Translations under genes and position numbers: made by a program
In this document: piece after piece, positions 54,701 to 64,000 of the stretch
Layout: each line of letters begins with the position of its first letter
Position numbering within the stretch: the first letter of the stretch is position 1
Assembly: GCF_021018805.1 (NCBI RefSeq)
Contig: NC_086249.1
Coordinates: 80,750,472 to 80,814,471 of the forward strand
Reading direction: 5' to 3'
Source: Prinia subflava
Taxonomy: Eukaryota; Chordata; Aves; Passeriformes; Cisticolidae
DNA length: 64,000 bases
The notes under the pieces: model-generated
Databases searched by the model: none
What the model saw: only the letters and a program-made list of their open reading frames with translations
What the model was told of the DNA's origin: nothing

Positions 54701-55608
54701 TGCTGTTGTTGAGAGAAGTTGTACCTGGAGTCTCAAGAGTTTTCTTGGGTTTAAAGGGTCTAAACACAAATTTAGTTGGAGAGAAGGGTTGGATCATGGC
54801 ATTTCTGTCTGGGTTTAGTAGCTGGATGCCTTGCCCTATTTATTTTATTTTTGATTTCTTGTTTTATAGACACCTGCACGGTACTGTGGGCAAGCATTAG
54901 ACCTTTTTTTAAAGTAGTGACCTCCTCTATCAAGTCCTGCATGCAGAACCTAGCAGGCTCTGACCCCTGTTGGAGCCTGGGTTGCTTTTGATCACATTGG
55001 GAAAGTGTTTATTTTCTGTAACTTTTGAAAACTGAAGACCTGCTCTATCTGTGCAGCTCACATTCTGCTAAGCTTTCTACTGGGGGAATTTATTGGAAGC
55101 AAGCATGTTTGGTTTTTTTCCCATTCCTTTTGTTCTTCGGGATACATAATGAAGAATGCTCCAGCTTTGCCAGTTAATTGCTTCATGGCTGTTGTTTGTC
55201 AATTTGCCAGCAGGTTTCTGCTTAACTGCTGCCATTTGACATTGCTGAAACACAAATGCAGAATGATTGAGTTGCCAACATATCATTGAGTCTTCTGCAA
55301 GGGGGATTTTCAGCATATTAACGCTTCAGGCTTTCACGTCAGTATTGATTGCTGAAATAGAAAAGAAACCTTTGGCAGAATTCAGCATTGTGCCAGCATG
55401 GATTTAGTGGCAGGAAAAAGAAACTGGCTGTTGCCATTGACTGTGACTTCATCCCTTCCTTTCTTCCTTTCTTAATTTTTTTTTTATTTCTGTACACACC
55501 CACACAGCTTTTTGAAATTTAATACACATCATAGCCAAATGCCGGTTAGCCTCACAATAAACCAGCAGGGCAATTCAACTACTTGATCCAGTCAGATGTC
55601 GAGGCTGT
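42723..55608. other. Intronic stretch, no gene; simple repeats only
   Basis: Frames reach about 140 codons (47884-48306, minus strand) without any domain. Simple structures: T12 at 42903-42914; (TGA)n at 47743-47759; a 29-bp-period direct repeat of 'tgtctccaac' at 48683 and 48712; a 14-bp AT palindrome at 49780-49793; A-rich tract at 50004-50022; a polypyrimidine tract plus T run at 55453-55485. No transposon of a known family was recognised. Confidence 0.5.
47743..47759. repeat. (TGA)n microsatellite
   Basis: Between five and six uninterrupted TGA units. Confidence 0.85.
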
Positions 55609-55940
55609 TTAATTCTGCAGTGTGCCCGAGCAGATTTCATGGCAGCTGAGCAGGGGGTGATGGCAGGGGTTCCTCACAGTGAAGCACAGGGCAGGAGCTG
55701 CCTTGGAGGAGGGCACTGGGGCGGTGGTCTCTGCCACCACGTTGGTCCCTGGATGCAGGAGTGGCCATTTGAAGCTGGGTGGCACGGGGAGAGGAGCAGC
55801 ATGGGCTGCTGGGGCCGGGCTTGGAAAGGGAGTTCCCCTCCCTGGACATAGGGAAGCAGAAGATGCCAAGGTGGGGCTCCATGGATGTGCAGGGACTTAC
55901 CTGGTGGGGCAGGGGATGAAGTTCATGGTGAGGGTGTAGT
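55609..55940. other. GC-rich, G-skewed block
   Basis: G-rich words dominate the + strand (AGCAGGGGGTGATGG, GGGGCGGTGG, GGGGCCGGGC), with overlapping 70-86-codon frames on both strands and no recognised domain. CpG dinucleotides are few, so it is not a typical CpG island. Origin unknown. Confidence 0.4.
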
Positions 55941-58900
55941 ACAGTGGCTCAGTGTTGTCCACCAGCAGTTGCTGTGGCAGTGCTCATGCATGGAATGGGC
56001 ACAGCAAGGGTAAGGAGGTTTTGCTCTGCTGAAGCAGGGAGCAAGAGGAAGGTGTGAGCCTCCTGCAGTTGCTGGAGAAACACCTCTACGTGCTTTGTCT
56101 CACCTGAACCTTGTCTGTCTCTGCTTTGCTTTAGTCTAATCTCTCAGATGATACTTTATATCCTCTTTTAGATTAGAAGGTTTTGTAGGAAGGACCACCT
56201 GGGCATTCCGAAGGTGATGATTTCTGACTGAAATGCTGTTGCATGGAACAAAGACCTGAGAGGAAATAGGGCATGAACCAAGATTTTGAACAAAAAAGGG
56301 GAAGGACATGCTCACCAGCAGGGCTTGGGGAGTTTGCATGTCAGTCAGATATCAGTCCTGGCTGACTGCTTTTCCTTTGAGCTGGGAAAGTCAAGTGAAG
56401 AAGAGGAGGGGTGGATAGGCCAGAATTGCCTGCACAAAGATTGTCAGTGAGGAAGACAGTCAGGATCAGAGGAAGATTTCTAAGAACCACATTACAACTA
56501 GCAAACAGCAGCAGAGATTGTTTTTATTCTATTTATGGAAGATGCTTAATGCTTCCTCCTTTCAGAAGTAGTTCAGAGGAACTTTCTGAGTCTGATCTGC
56601 TTCTCACCTTTAATTAACCAAAATAGGAATAATAAAGGGCGACTTCCAAAAATATGCTTGTTAGGAACCATTAATATAATGTGACCATGAAAAGTCCATT
56701 GAAAGCTAGATCTTTTGGCCAGAATACATCATCAAAGAAGCTTCAAGAGTTTGTCTTGGGTGTTTGGGATTGGTTGGTTGGGGATATTTTGAGGGGCTTT
56801 GGGGGGGGGGGGTTGTTGTTTATTTGTTTTTCAAAAATGTGGTACTAATTTTCTCTCTTTGGTTGATTTGAGCAGACACTTAAAGCTTTAGAACAGAACA
56901 AGTAGCTTTATTTGAAAAGGATTAGAGGACACTGGTACCTGGGTCACAGTAAATGCAAGGTTTACGTGGGATGCTCAAATCAAAAGCCCTCATAGAAAGG
57001 GCTAGAAATGTCTCAAGTTTTCAGTAGGAGGGTATTTTTTCCACTAAATAACATGTTCACCTTAAAAGGTGCCTCTACAGAATTTTTAGCTGAAAAGCTG
57101 TGATTCAGAATCAGAAAAGCTGTAGCTGGTAATTGTAACAGTTTGTTTTGGAAGTCCTTCCCACTGTCAGTTGCCCAGGTCTTCTCTGTGTAGGAGAGTT
57201 CCTAGATGACATGGTCCACAGATAAGCCCATGAAAGAGAAGAGGAACACAAGCACCTAAACTGCACATTCCCACATTAAGGTCTCCAAACAAAACAGTGC
57301 CAGATTTCAAATATATGTCTAGCAGTTGGTTTGTTTTGTTTTTTTTTCTTAAAAGTCTTCATTTGCATCAGGTGAAGGTAAAAACAGGGACCTGAATAAT
57401 CTTCTAGCTAGATCAATTAATTACCAATAAAAGCCCAGCACGTGTTGCATAAGAACTTCATTGATGAAGTGTGCAATGGAGTAAAATCCACTTTCTTATT
57501 CTGTAGCACTGGGGGCTGTTGCCTTTTGACACAGGAAAATGAGGCTTGGGAAGAGAAAGTGGCTAAAAAGTAAAAAAAAAGTGATCTGACCTTGAATTGC
57601 TACAAAAATTTTGGGAATAGGAAGGTCCCATCTAGGGTAACTGATACAGAGCGTGTTTGCCAGGCGTGTGTCTGGATCAGCAGTGTGCACCTGGCAGAAG
57701 TCTTTACTCTTATTTGATAAATTGTCTTCTCCCAGCATGAATTAAAGTAATGATTCTTTTATTTCTAAATTACTACAAGGCTCTATAGTCTTTCAACCTA
57801 GTGTGGGGGTTTTTTTCTAGTTTCAAATGAGTAATACAATCTATGCCTTACCGAAGGAGTTTGATGGTATTGTATCCTTAATCTTTAAAATGCTGTGTAT
57901 GGGGGCAAGGCTTTGCTTTCAAGGGAAATAACTATCGTGGCAGAGAGAAAAATACCAGTAGGACACTGCCATTGATTTGGCAGAGACTGTTTGATGCTTT
58001 GTCAGGTGGCTGTTGATTTTATGCCTTTTTTAGTTATGTTTGAAGGAGCTTCCAGAATAACTGGTCTTTAAGTGGATAGCTCCATTCAGATACAGCAAAA
58101 CCCAGAAGAATACAGAACAAACAGAGAAACTGCAAATTGCTAATGAGAAAAGTTAGAACTGGGGACACATCTGAATGAAATTAAATCCCCTTCCAGACAA
58201 CATGGATAGTGCTCTGAAGAGCTGGGCCTGTTTGCCTGTCTCCTTCACTGTGGGCTGCAGGCAAAAGGATCTTTCACACAGCTTTCCAAGACCTGCACAC
58301 CTACGAAAGCCTTTCCCAATAAAAATGAGTGAGTTAGTGCCTGTGAGAAGGTGCATTGAAGAAAGGCACCCTTTGCTCCGTGTGGTGCTGCCTGCCTCAG
58401 TGCCCGTCTGGTGCCCGGAGGCGGGCAGAAGCAGGCAGGCAGTGCAGGCAGCGGCTGTGCTTCTCCTCCTCCTGCCGAAAGGTGCAGGTGGAAGAGCTTA
58501 AACCCACCCACCACAGCAGGTCCATTTAATGCACCCATCGGAATTGAAAAATGCCTCTTCTTGTGGCTTTAACAAATACCATGGAAAGTCATCCCAGCAT
58601 CTCATTTTCTGGAATGCAGTGTTTCTGTTAGGCCACTCCACTTTCCCTCTGGGGAAAGCATCTGAGTGTTATTTTAGGCACAGGAATGTCATCCAGAAGT
58701 ACAGGCATAAGAAACACCTGGGGGAATACCAGGGTGTTTTATTAAATATAGCTTTACTTTTTCATTGTCCCTACAGGACACCCCATTGACAAGCATGATG
58801 CACAGCAGGGAACAGACTAGTCAAAGGCATGTGTATGCAAGGAAACTCTGTCATTTTTGTAAATACAGATGAAAAATAAGGGCTCTTACAGAAAGTTGAC

Positions 58901-60054
58901 TTTGCAAGACCCCTCTAACATCCCTTGTGTTACGTGCTGCTATATATTTGCAAGCTGACTCTTAGTTCGAATTAAATAAAATGAAAAAATGGTATAAGAT
59001 AATACAGCAAGACACCTTTCTACTCCACTATGGGTTAAAGAACGGTTACAGGACCAAAGCAGCAGGAAGCTGTGTCCAACACAGTTAGCCCCTGCTCAGG
59101 GGGACTCAGCAAGAAGAGGAGCACGTGGACGGGGAGGACAGGGGCTGCATAAACCAATACTGTCACCAAAACATTGTCCATGCAGTCACAGCCTAGGTGA
59201 GAGCATCTGTCTTTCACTGGGACAAAATGAACTCTGGGAAGAATTCTTCACACTCAAGTGGCTTCCATCAAATAGGTTTCACTCTTTTATCATACCAAGC
59301 AATGAACTTTTTAAGCTTTTTTTTTCTCATGGGCCATGATTTTTTTAGTTAGTTTGTTTAATTCTTTTAATGAGAGTGAAAGCTTCAGAGCTCTTTTTAG
59401 TTCTAAAAGAAAGATTTGAGGCATTCTGCCTTTTCCACAAGGACATTAATTCATAAGCAACAAAGAATATTATAACTGTTCAGAAGCCCTCAGTGAGTAG
59501 CATGAGACTTGGGGATTTTGAAAGAAATAAGAGTATTTGGTTACAGAATCAAAAGCTAAACAAAAAGCTTCAAACTCAAAAATGTTTGGAGTTGCTCAAA
59601 CAAATGCAATGAAAAATTACCAATTTGCCAGCTTTTATAACTGTGAATCATCAAGCTTGTGTTGTTTTGTCTCTCCTCTGAGAGAAACCAAAGCAACCCT
59701 GAAGGTGAAAATGTCTAATATTTTACCTTTAGACATGTCCAAGTTTAGTTGTTAAAACATAGTTCTGCTTACATAGGATATTTTGCAAATTAAGTGAGGC
59801 TGCTTGGTGGTGTAAGAGGTGCTGCAGGTTTCAGCTGAGCTGGGTGTGACAGTGCCTGCTCTGATGTACCACACCCACCTTCTCAGGCTTACCCTCATGT
59901 CCATCTAGTTTTCCTGAGATCCAGCGTATAGCATTACGTGGCAGTCTGCTGCAGTCACTGGGGTAATTTGGTAAATGGTCGTGGCTGATCAGTTTGCTTC
60001 TAGCTAAACAGTGACTCTAAGAAAGATATTGGTGCTGGCTGGAGGTTGCTTAAA
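55941..60054. other. Intronic stretch before the SH3RF3 exon
   Basis: AT-rich apart from a short GC-rich patch at about 58370-58490. It holds a G12 run at 56801-56812. No coding segment until the exon. Confidence 0.55.
56801..56812 (+). repeat. G12 homopolymer
   Basis: Twelve consecutive G, inside a G/T-rich stretch (56750-56830). Such a run could fold as a G-quadruplex and often marks an assembly-error-prone site. Confidence 0.9.
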
Positions 60055-60076
60055 GGTGTTTGTTTTGTTTCCCCAG
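60055..60076 (+). other. SH3RF3: Splice acceptor of the SH3RF3 exon
   Basis: A T-rich tract (tgtttgttttgtttcccc) leads into CAG at 60074-60076. Splicing here gives a phase-0 start with AGT (Ser). A second AG follows directly at 60077-60078 but would break the frame. A third, TCTCAG ending at 60088, is again in phase 0. I prefer 60076 because it has the uninterrupted pyrimidine tract and is the first AG after it. Confidence 0.8.
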
Positions 60077-60352
60077 AGTGTTTCTCAGCTCCCCTACGGC
60101 AAAGCCCTTTACACATATGAGGGAAAAGAGCCTGGTGACCTGAGGTTTAACAAGGGGGACATCATCATCCTGCGGCGCAAGGTGGACGAGAACTGGTACC
60201 ATGGGGAGCTCAACGGCAACCACGGCTTCTTCCCCGCCAGCTACATCCAGTGCATCAAGCCCCTCCCGCAGGCTCCGCCTCAGGGCAAAGCGCTTTACGA
60301 CTTTGAAATAAAGGATAAAGACCAAGACAAGGATTGCCTGACCTTCACCAAG
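60077..60352 (+). CDS. SH3RF3: Internal coding exon of SH3RF3 (POSH2): SH3 domain 1 and start of SH3 domain 2
   Basis: This is one internal exon of 276 bp, 92 codons, phase 0 at both ends. Residues 9-60 form a complete SH3 domain: ALYTYEG opening (10-16), the ligand-groove tryptophan in DENWYHGE (W40) and the GFFPASY end with P53 and Y56. Residues 61-69 are a proline-rich linker. Residues 71-92 open a second SH3 domain (KALYDFE) that the exon border cuts after CLTFTK. SH3RF family proteins are RING E3 ubiquitin ligases with four SH3 domains that bind active Rac and scaffold the MLK-MKK-JNK cascade in the cytoplasm. The ASYIQCI and [14 protein letters not shown] stretches match what I recall of SH3RF3 and differ from SH3RF1, so the paralogue call rests on memory. 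Third codon positions are strongly G/C rich, unlike the flanks. The frame stays open upstream to an ATG at 60011, but that ATG lies in the intron and is not a start. RING and later SH3 exons lie outside the window. Confidence 0.94.
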
Positions 60353-60358
60353 GTACGG
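60350..60358 (+). other. SH3RF3: Splice donor of the SH3RF3 exon
   Basis: AAG|GTACGG is a good match to the vertebrate donor consensus, with GT at 60353-60354. The border falls between codons, and the open frame meets a TAG stop only four codons later, at 60362-60364, as expected for intron sequence. Confidence 0.9.
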
Positions 60359-60441
60359 GAATAGGCTTTTTAAAAATGTTCAGAAATCTGCTTTGGTAGA
60401 GAGTGATGGGGCACGTGTGGTGCTGGCAGCTGAGTCAAGAG

Positions 60442-60866
60442 TGATGCCTTAAGAAGCTGAAACAGAGGCTAGGCAGAGTTAAAGGAATAAATTTATTTAA
60501 GTGCCTTCAAGGCCACACCCTGGCAACACCAGAGCCACAGTAGTGACTTTGCCTGGACGGCTCCAAGATGGAAGCAAAAGGAAAGCCTCGCCACAAAGTC
60601 TCCTACTTTTATTAGTTCCAGTCTATTTGCATATAGCAGTCAACTATCCAATCAATAATTCTAAATCATGAAGGTTCATCCTCCTTGCTTGCCTCCTTTT
60701 CCACGCTGTTTATGCTCCAGGCCTGGAGTTTGAAGAGAGTGTCCTTGAGTCCCCTGCTGGGACAAAGCTGTCCTGCCCCCATCATCCTGTGAAAAGATCC
60801 CAGCACCACTTAATATGAAAGTGAAAGCTACCCACCAAAGCAAAACCAGAAAAACCCAAACCTAAG
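60442..60866 (-). mobile_element. Probable solo LTR of an endogenous retrovirus, antisense
   Basis: The segment has the layout of an LTR read on the minus strand: a body with 'gctgggacaaagctgtcctgcccc' (given here in + orientation), AATAAA signals (complement of 60608-60613 and 60492-60497) and a 3' end in ...GGCATCA. The wording ('gatgccttaagaagctgaaa', 'aggcagagttaaaggaataaa', 'cagcaccacttaata') resembles an LTR I recall as common in songbird genomes; the family name is not certain. No matching target-site duplication was found, and the 5' border on the minus strand is approximate. No retroviral coding sequence adjoins it. Confidence 0.6.
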
Positions 60867-63800
60867 GCGTCAGGAGCACAGGGGTCCTGGGATTGGTGGA
60901 CACCTTCCTGATCCTCCTGGCCTCCCTGGCCTGCCCTGCACTCTGTGAGATTGCTTGTGCCATGAATAGCAAGGCTGGTGTAAAGCCAGTGAAGCCCAAC
61001 AAGTAGAACTGGCTAGGTGCTTTCTGAGAACATTTTTTCCCTCTAAAAAGCATGCATTTCATCTGCATTGAAATGTTTCCCAAGAATGACTCCAGTTTCA
61101 GAAAAAAATCTAATGGAAATGTATCTTTTAATGTTCCTTATTGAATCAGATGTTCCAGTGTTTTAAAATTACATTCAGCTTCAAAATGTATATTGCATCA
61201 TACCATATACCAATTAGCAGTTGAAATACACCATCATCGTAATAGTATTTCCTATTTTAAGAACATAAAGACAGTAAAAAGTAGACACTTAAAAACCAGT
61301 CTTTGGGGTTTTTTTTAAACCAAAATGTTTAATAAATTCCCATTGGAATGAGAGAACTGAGATATTGTTATTTCCTTTGGATTTAAAATGTCATGTTTCC
61401 TCTTTCACCCCCACCTCCCCACCTGCTTTTTGCCTCCCACTACCCTCCCTAGCAATTTGTGTTGACCTCAGATGGGTTTCATGGATATCAAGAAACCACA
61501 GTAGAATAAATCATATCCCCTGTTGTTAATTTATGGCAGTGAATGCAGTGGAGAACCTGTTCATTGTCATTTTCTGTTTTATTTCAGCTGTCTGCAGCTG
61601 TTATAGTATCACATAAAGTAATAACAGTTATGCTGAAAATGAATATGAAATAGATTATAAAAATATCCTTCACCAGGATTTTACTGACCTCCTCTTTTGA
61701 AGCTACTTATTACAGCTGAATGAATTATTTGCAGCATATAATTTTCTCACCGAATGTAACATCTTTTTCACTCATGCAGTGTTTCTCAGCAGAATGCAAT
61801 TTCCTAGACTGTATACTTTCTCATATTTATTTAACAAAGGATTTGTAAGCACTTTTGTTCCGTAGCAAGTGAAGTGTTTGATTGCAAACACTGCAAACCC
61901 TGCGACTAGCCAGCCTCCCTGGAGCTGTGAATCTCTGCGAGAAAGAGCGCTGCTTAGTGAGAAGTAACAGCCGTGCACTTACAGAAAGTAGCCAGAAGTT
62001 ACCTCTGAGACCTTAGCAGTAAATATTTATTTTCTGGTGCGTTGTTTTGCTCATTGCCTGCCCAGAGGTACACTGGTGACTTCTCTGAGATGCAGTCTTC
62101 CTTGTCTGCTTAAAGTATTCCTTGCTTGCTCAGTCTTAAGAAATTTAATAGGTATGCCAGGCAGTTGTGGTCTTTTTTGTTAGAGCAGGTCCTTTCCTAG
62201 ACACTTTTGTATTTGATATATTTGGTGCCGTGTATTAGAAAACCTCCTTTACAATAACTGCCTTTGTATAGTGATAGTTCTCATTTTCTCGGCTGTCCAG
62301 TGTCATTCTCACATGGAGCATTTCTTCCTGCTGTATACTCTACTTTCAATCTCTCAATTTTCCTTGTTTTCACCCCTCGTGTTACTGTTGGCATCGTTTT
62401 ATCCCTGATAACTATGTTTTCCCCGAGGGGGCTTGGTTTCTCTTCTACTGCTATTTTGTTCTTCAGCTCCTTCCACTACACACACTGTCACCTTGTAACA
62501 GTTTTTATGTCCTGCCTATTGTTCTCCCTGACAGTGAATAATCTATTTTTCATCTTGGGACTTCACCATCATGTTTTCATCAGTTTTCTCAATGCTAATT
62601 CTAGCTGTCACCTGTGCTGATGAAGGTTCCTGTTTAGCCCAGATTATAGATCATCTGCTGATGCAGTCAGTTCCTTTGCACAGAGTCCTGAGCACTGCAG
62701 TGCTCTGGATGTGATTTGTCACTCTGAGCAATATGCATCACTTGAATGTCTCAGTTTGCATCTGAAGGTGCTGGACCATGTCTCAGTTTCATTTACACTC
62801 TTTGTTCCTTCCTCTGGCAGAGGGGTTACATTGGCATAACATTTATATAAATATGACCTATTTGTGTACTGCAACTCATTTAAGACTACCAGACACTTGT
62901 GATTGGATTTTACTTATAAACATATAATAAAGAAGACTTTTCCTCTAAAGAGAAGCTATAAGAAGGAAACACAAACATAGGGATCTTCTGTATCATTTTG
63001 CTTTGTTGTTCTTTTGCTGGGCTTTGCTTTTTCCCATCCCCCTTGTTACTATGCACTCAGAATATCTACTGGTACAGTAAAAGAAAACAAAGAAAGGATA
63101 TTTGGTGTTTCCTCTTACTAATTTGTTTTGCTACATTCTTCAAAATGAAAATGTTCCATTGTTCCAGAGGTATATTGCAAGGAAATGAAGTGTACTTTAC
63201 ACAGATCTTCGTGAGGAGTGCTGCAGGGTGCTTCTGCCATTTACCTCCTTCCATCTCCTGTAAATACAACACTCTCCAAATAAAAGGCCAAAGATGTAAA
63301 TGTAATAATTTTTATGTGTAAGAATAAAGTCAGGAGGGGCAGAGGAAAATCTGTCTTGACTATCCAGAGCAAAAAACAAAGCTCTCACACATCATTCTTT
63401 TACACGATTTGGAGTGCTCCCTTAAGTCCTCTTCCCAGTGAAGCCATACGTACAGGCACAGGGTCTCACCTCTGTGCCATCTGTAAGATGATAGAACATC
63501 CCAGATTTCCTACTTAATATATTTTCCCTCAGTGTTTGGCAGTGATTAGCCAAACCAGGCAGTTATTTTTTCTCTGTAACTATTAGTTGCAGCCTTGTGT
63601 CAACTTTGCACTAATTTAACGCCAATAGTTTCAGAAGTTTTACTCCTGAAGTTCCCTAGTGGGGTTGCCCTCATGCTGTGGCCTACAGAGCCTAATTGCA
63701 TACTCTTGGGATATACTTACTGGCTCAGCTTTCTAATCTGTCCTAACGTGGTGCCACAGCATGGACATGGGATCCTGCTGTCTCTGTTTTAAAAAATAAT

Positions 63801-64000
63801 CTGTCCTCCCCTGGGCTGTGAATGCTGGTACAAACCCCGTGCAAGAGGATTCTGCTCTCAGGTGTAGCAGTGCAAATCAGAAGTAGCTGCATGGTTGTCT
63901 GTGTAGTTGCTCCAGCCTTACACTGAGTCCAGTTTCAGCCCACATGTTTGTTTTGGTGTTCGACCTCCCTTTGCATGCATCTTCACATGGCCTTCAAAAG
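60867..64000. other. Intronic stretch to the end of the window
   Basis: AT-rich with chance frames up to 118 codons (62264-62620 +, hydrophobic and Phe/Ser-rich, typical of pyrimidine-rich DNA). The part at 60867-61085 is GC-richer at its start and might belong to the insertion next to it. No exon continuing the SH3 domain was seen. Confidence 0.5.

Larger units (their letters stand above)
1..60076 (+). other. SH3RF3: Inferred long intron upstream of the SH3RF3 exon
   Basis: About 60 kb upstream of the exon contain no other segment that looks like coding sequence: no second SH3-type or RING-type frame, and no open frame with protein-like composition joined to splice signals. Because the exon must be preceded by the RING-encoding part of the gene, and that is absent here, this stretch is best read as intron on the + strand. 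A nested non-coding RNA gene cannot be excluded from sequence alone. Confidence 0.75.
60353..64000 (+). other. SH3RF3: Inferred intron downstream of the SH3RF3 exon (partial)
   Basis: The next exon should continue the second SH3 domain with an aspartate/glutamate-rich start and a VDENW-like motif. No such frame is seen to the end of the window, so the intron runs off the edge. It holds an LTR-like element near its 5' end and is otherwise AT-rich. Confidence 0.8.

Noticed and set aside
57490..57600. Possible MIR 3' end ('cacaggaaaatgaggcttggg' region)
   Set aside because: Only a loose resemblance to the antisense MIR 'gatgaggaaactgaggc' phrase; no tRNA-like head or core region nearby.
60011..60076. 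ATG at 60011 in frame with the exon as a translation start
   Set aside because: The 22 codons before the exon include the pyrimidine tract and acceptor and are intronic; SH3RF proteins start with a RING domain far upstream.
60050..60325. 91-codon minus-strand frame across the SH3RF3 exon
   Set aside because: It is the antisense shadow of a GC-rich exon with strong third-position bias.
1..64000. CRISPR array, operon, prophage or other prokaryotic system
   Set aside because: No regularly spaced repeats and no dense coding strand; the DNA is a vertebrate gene intron with CR1 elements.

Overview
The window is vertebrate, almost certainly avian, nuclear DNA. Three signs support this. There are several copies of CR1 non-LTR retrotransposons, with the typical 3' end that finishes in an 'agaatcacagaatca'-like tail on the reverse strand. 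There is a single short, GC-rich, codon-structured exon in a sea of AT-rich non-coding DNA. And there is an LTR that resembles those common in songbird genomes (recalled, not searched). There is no sign of bacterial or viral gene organisation: nearly every open frame is a short chance frame in intronic sequence.

The only coding sequence I can support is one internal exon at 60077-60352 on the + strand, bounded by a pyrimidine-rich AG acceptor and an AAG|GTACGG donor. It encodes 92 residues: a complete SH3 domain, a proline-rich linker and the start of a second SH3 domain. The sequence fits SH3RF3 (POSH2), a RING-type E3 ubiquitin ligase and JNK-pathway scaffold, better than its paralogue SH3RF1. 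The upstream RING exon and the downstream SH3 exons are not in the window. I therefore read 1-60076 as part of a very long upstream intron and 60353-64000 as the start of the next intron.

Layout of the intronic part: 1-11 kb is AT-rich with no recognisable element. At 11.1-11.8 kb there is a GC-richer block of unknown origin. At 12.7-13.6 kb there are AT-rich stretches with motif clusters. At 16.9-17.5 kb there is a 13-bp inverted repeat, a short CR1 tail, a GT microsatellite and a GC-rich block ending at AATAAA. At 20.4-20.9 kb lies a sense CR1 fragment that still shows the C-terminal end of the reverse-transcriptase ORF, frameshifted, followed by a palindrome and a GT-rich tract at 21.2-21.4 kb. 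At 24.2-24.6 kb and 37.1-37.4 kb there are two antisense CR1 fragments. At 39.45 kb there is a strong 20-bp-arm hairpin, at 42.65 kb a probable ancient tRNA-derived SINE head in antisense, and at 55.6-55.9 kb a GC-rich block. An antisense solo-LTR-like element starts only about 90 bp after the splice donor of the exon.

I did not find a new biological system here. The observations most worth a check are the tandem in-frame splice acceptors of the exon, the LTR beside its donor, the hairpins at 39.45 and 16.9 kb, and the unexplained GC-rich blocks.
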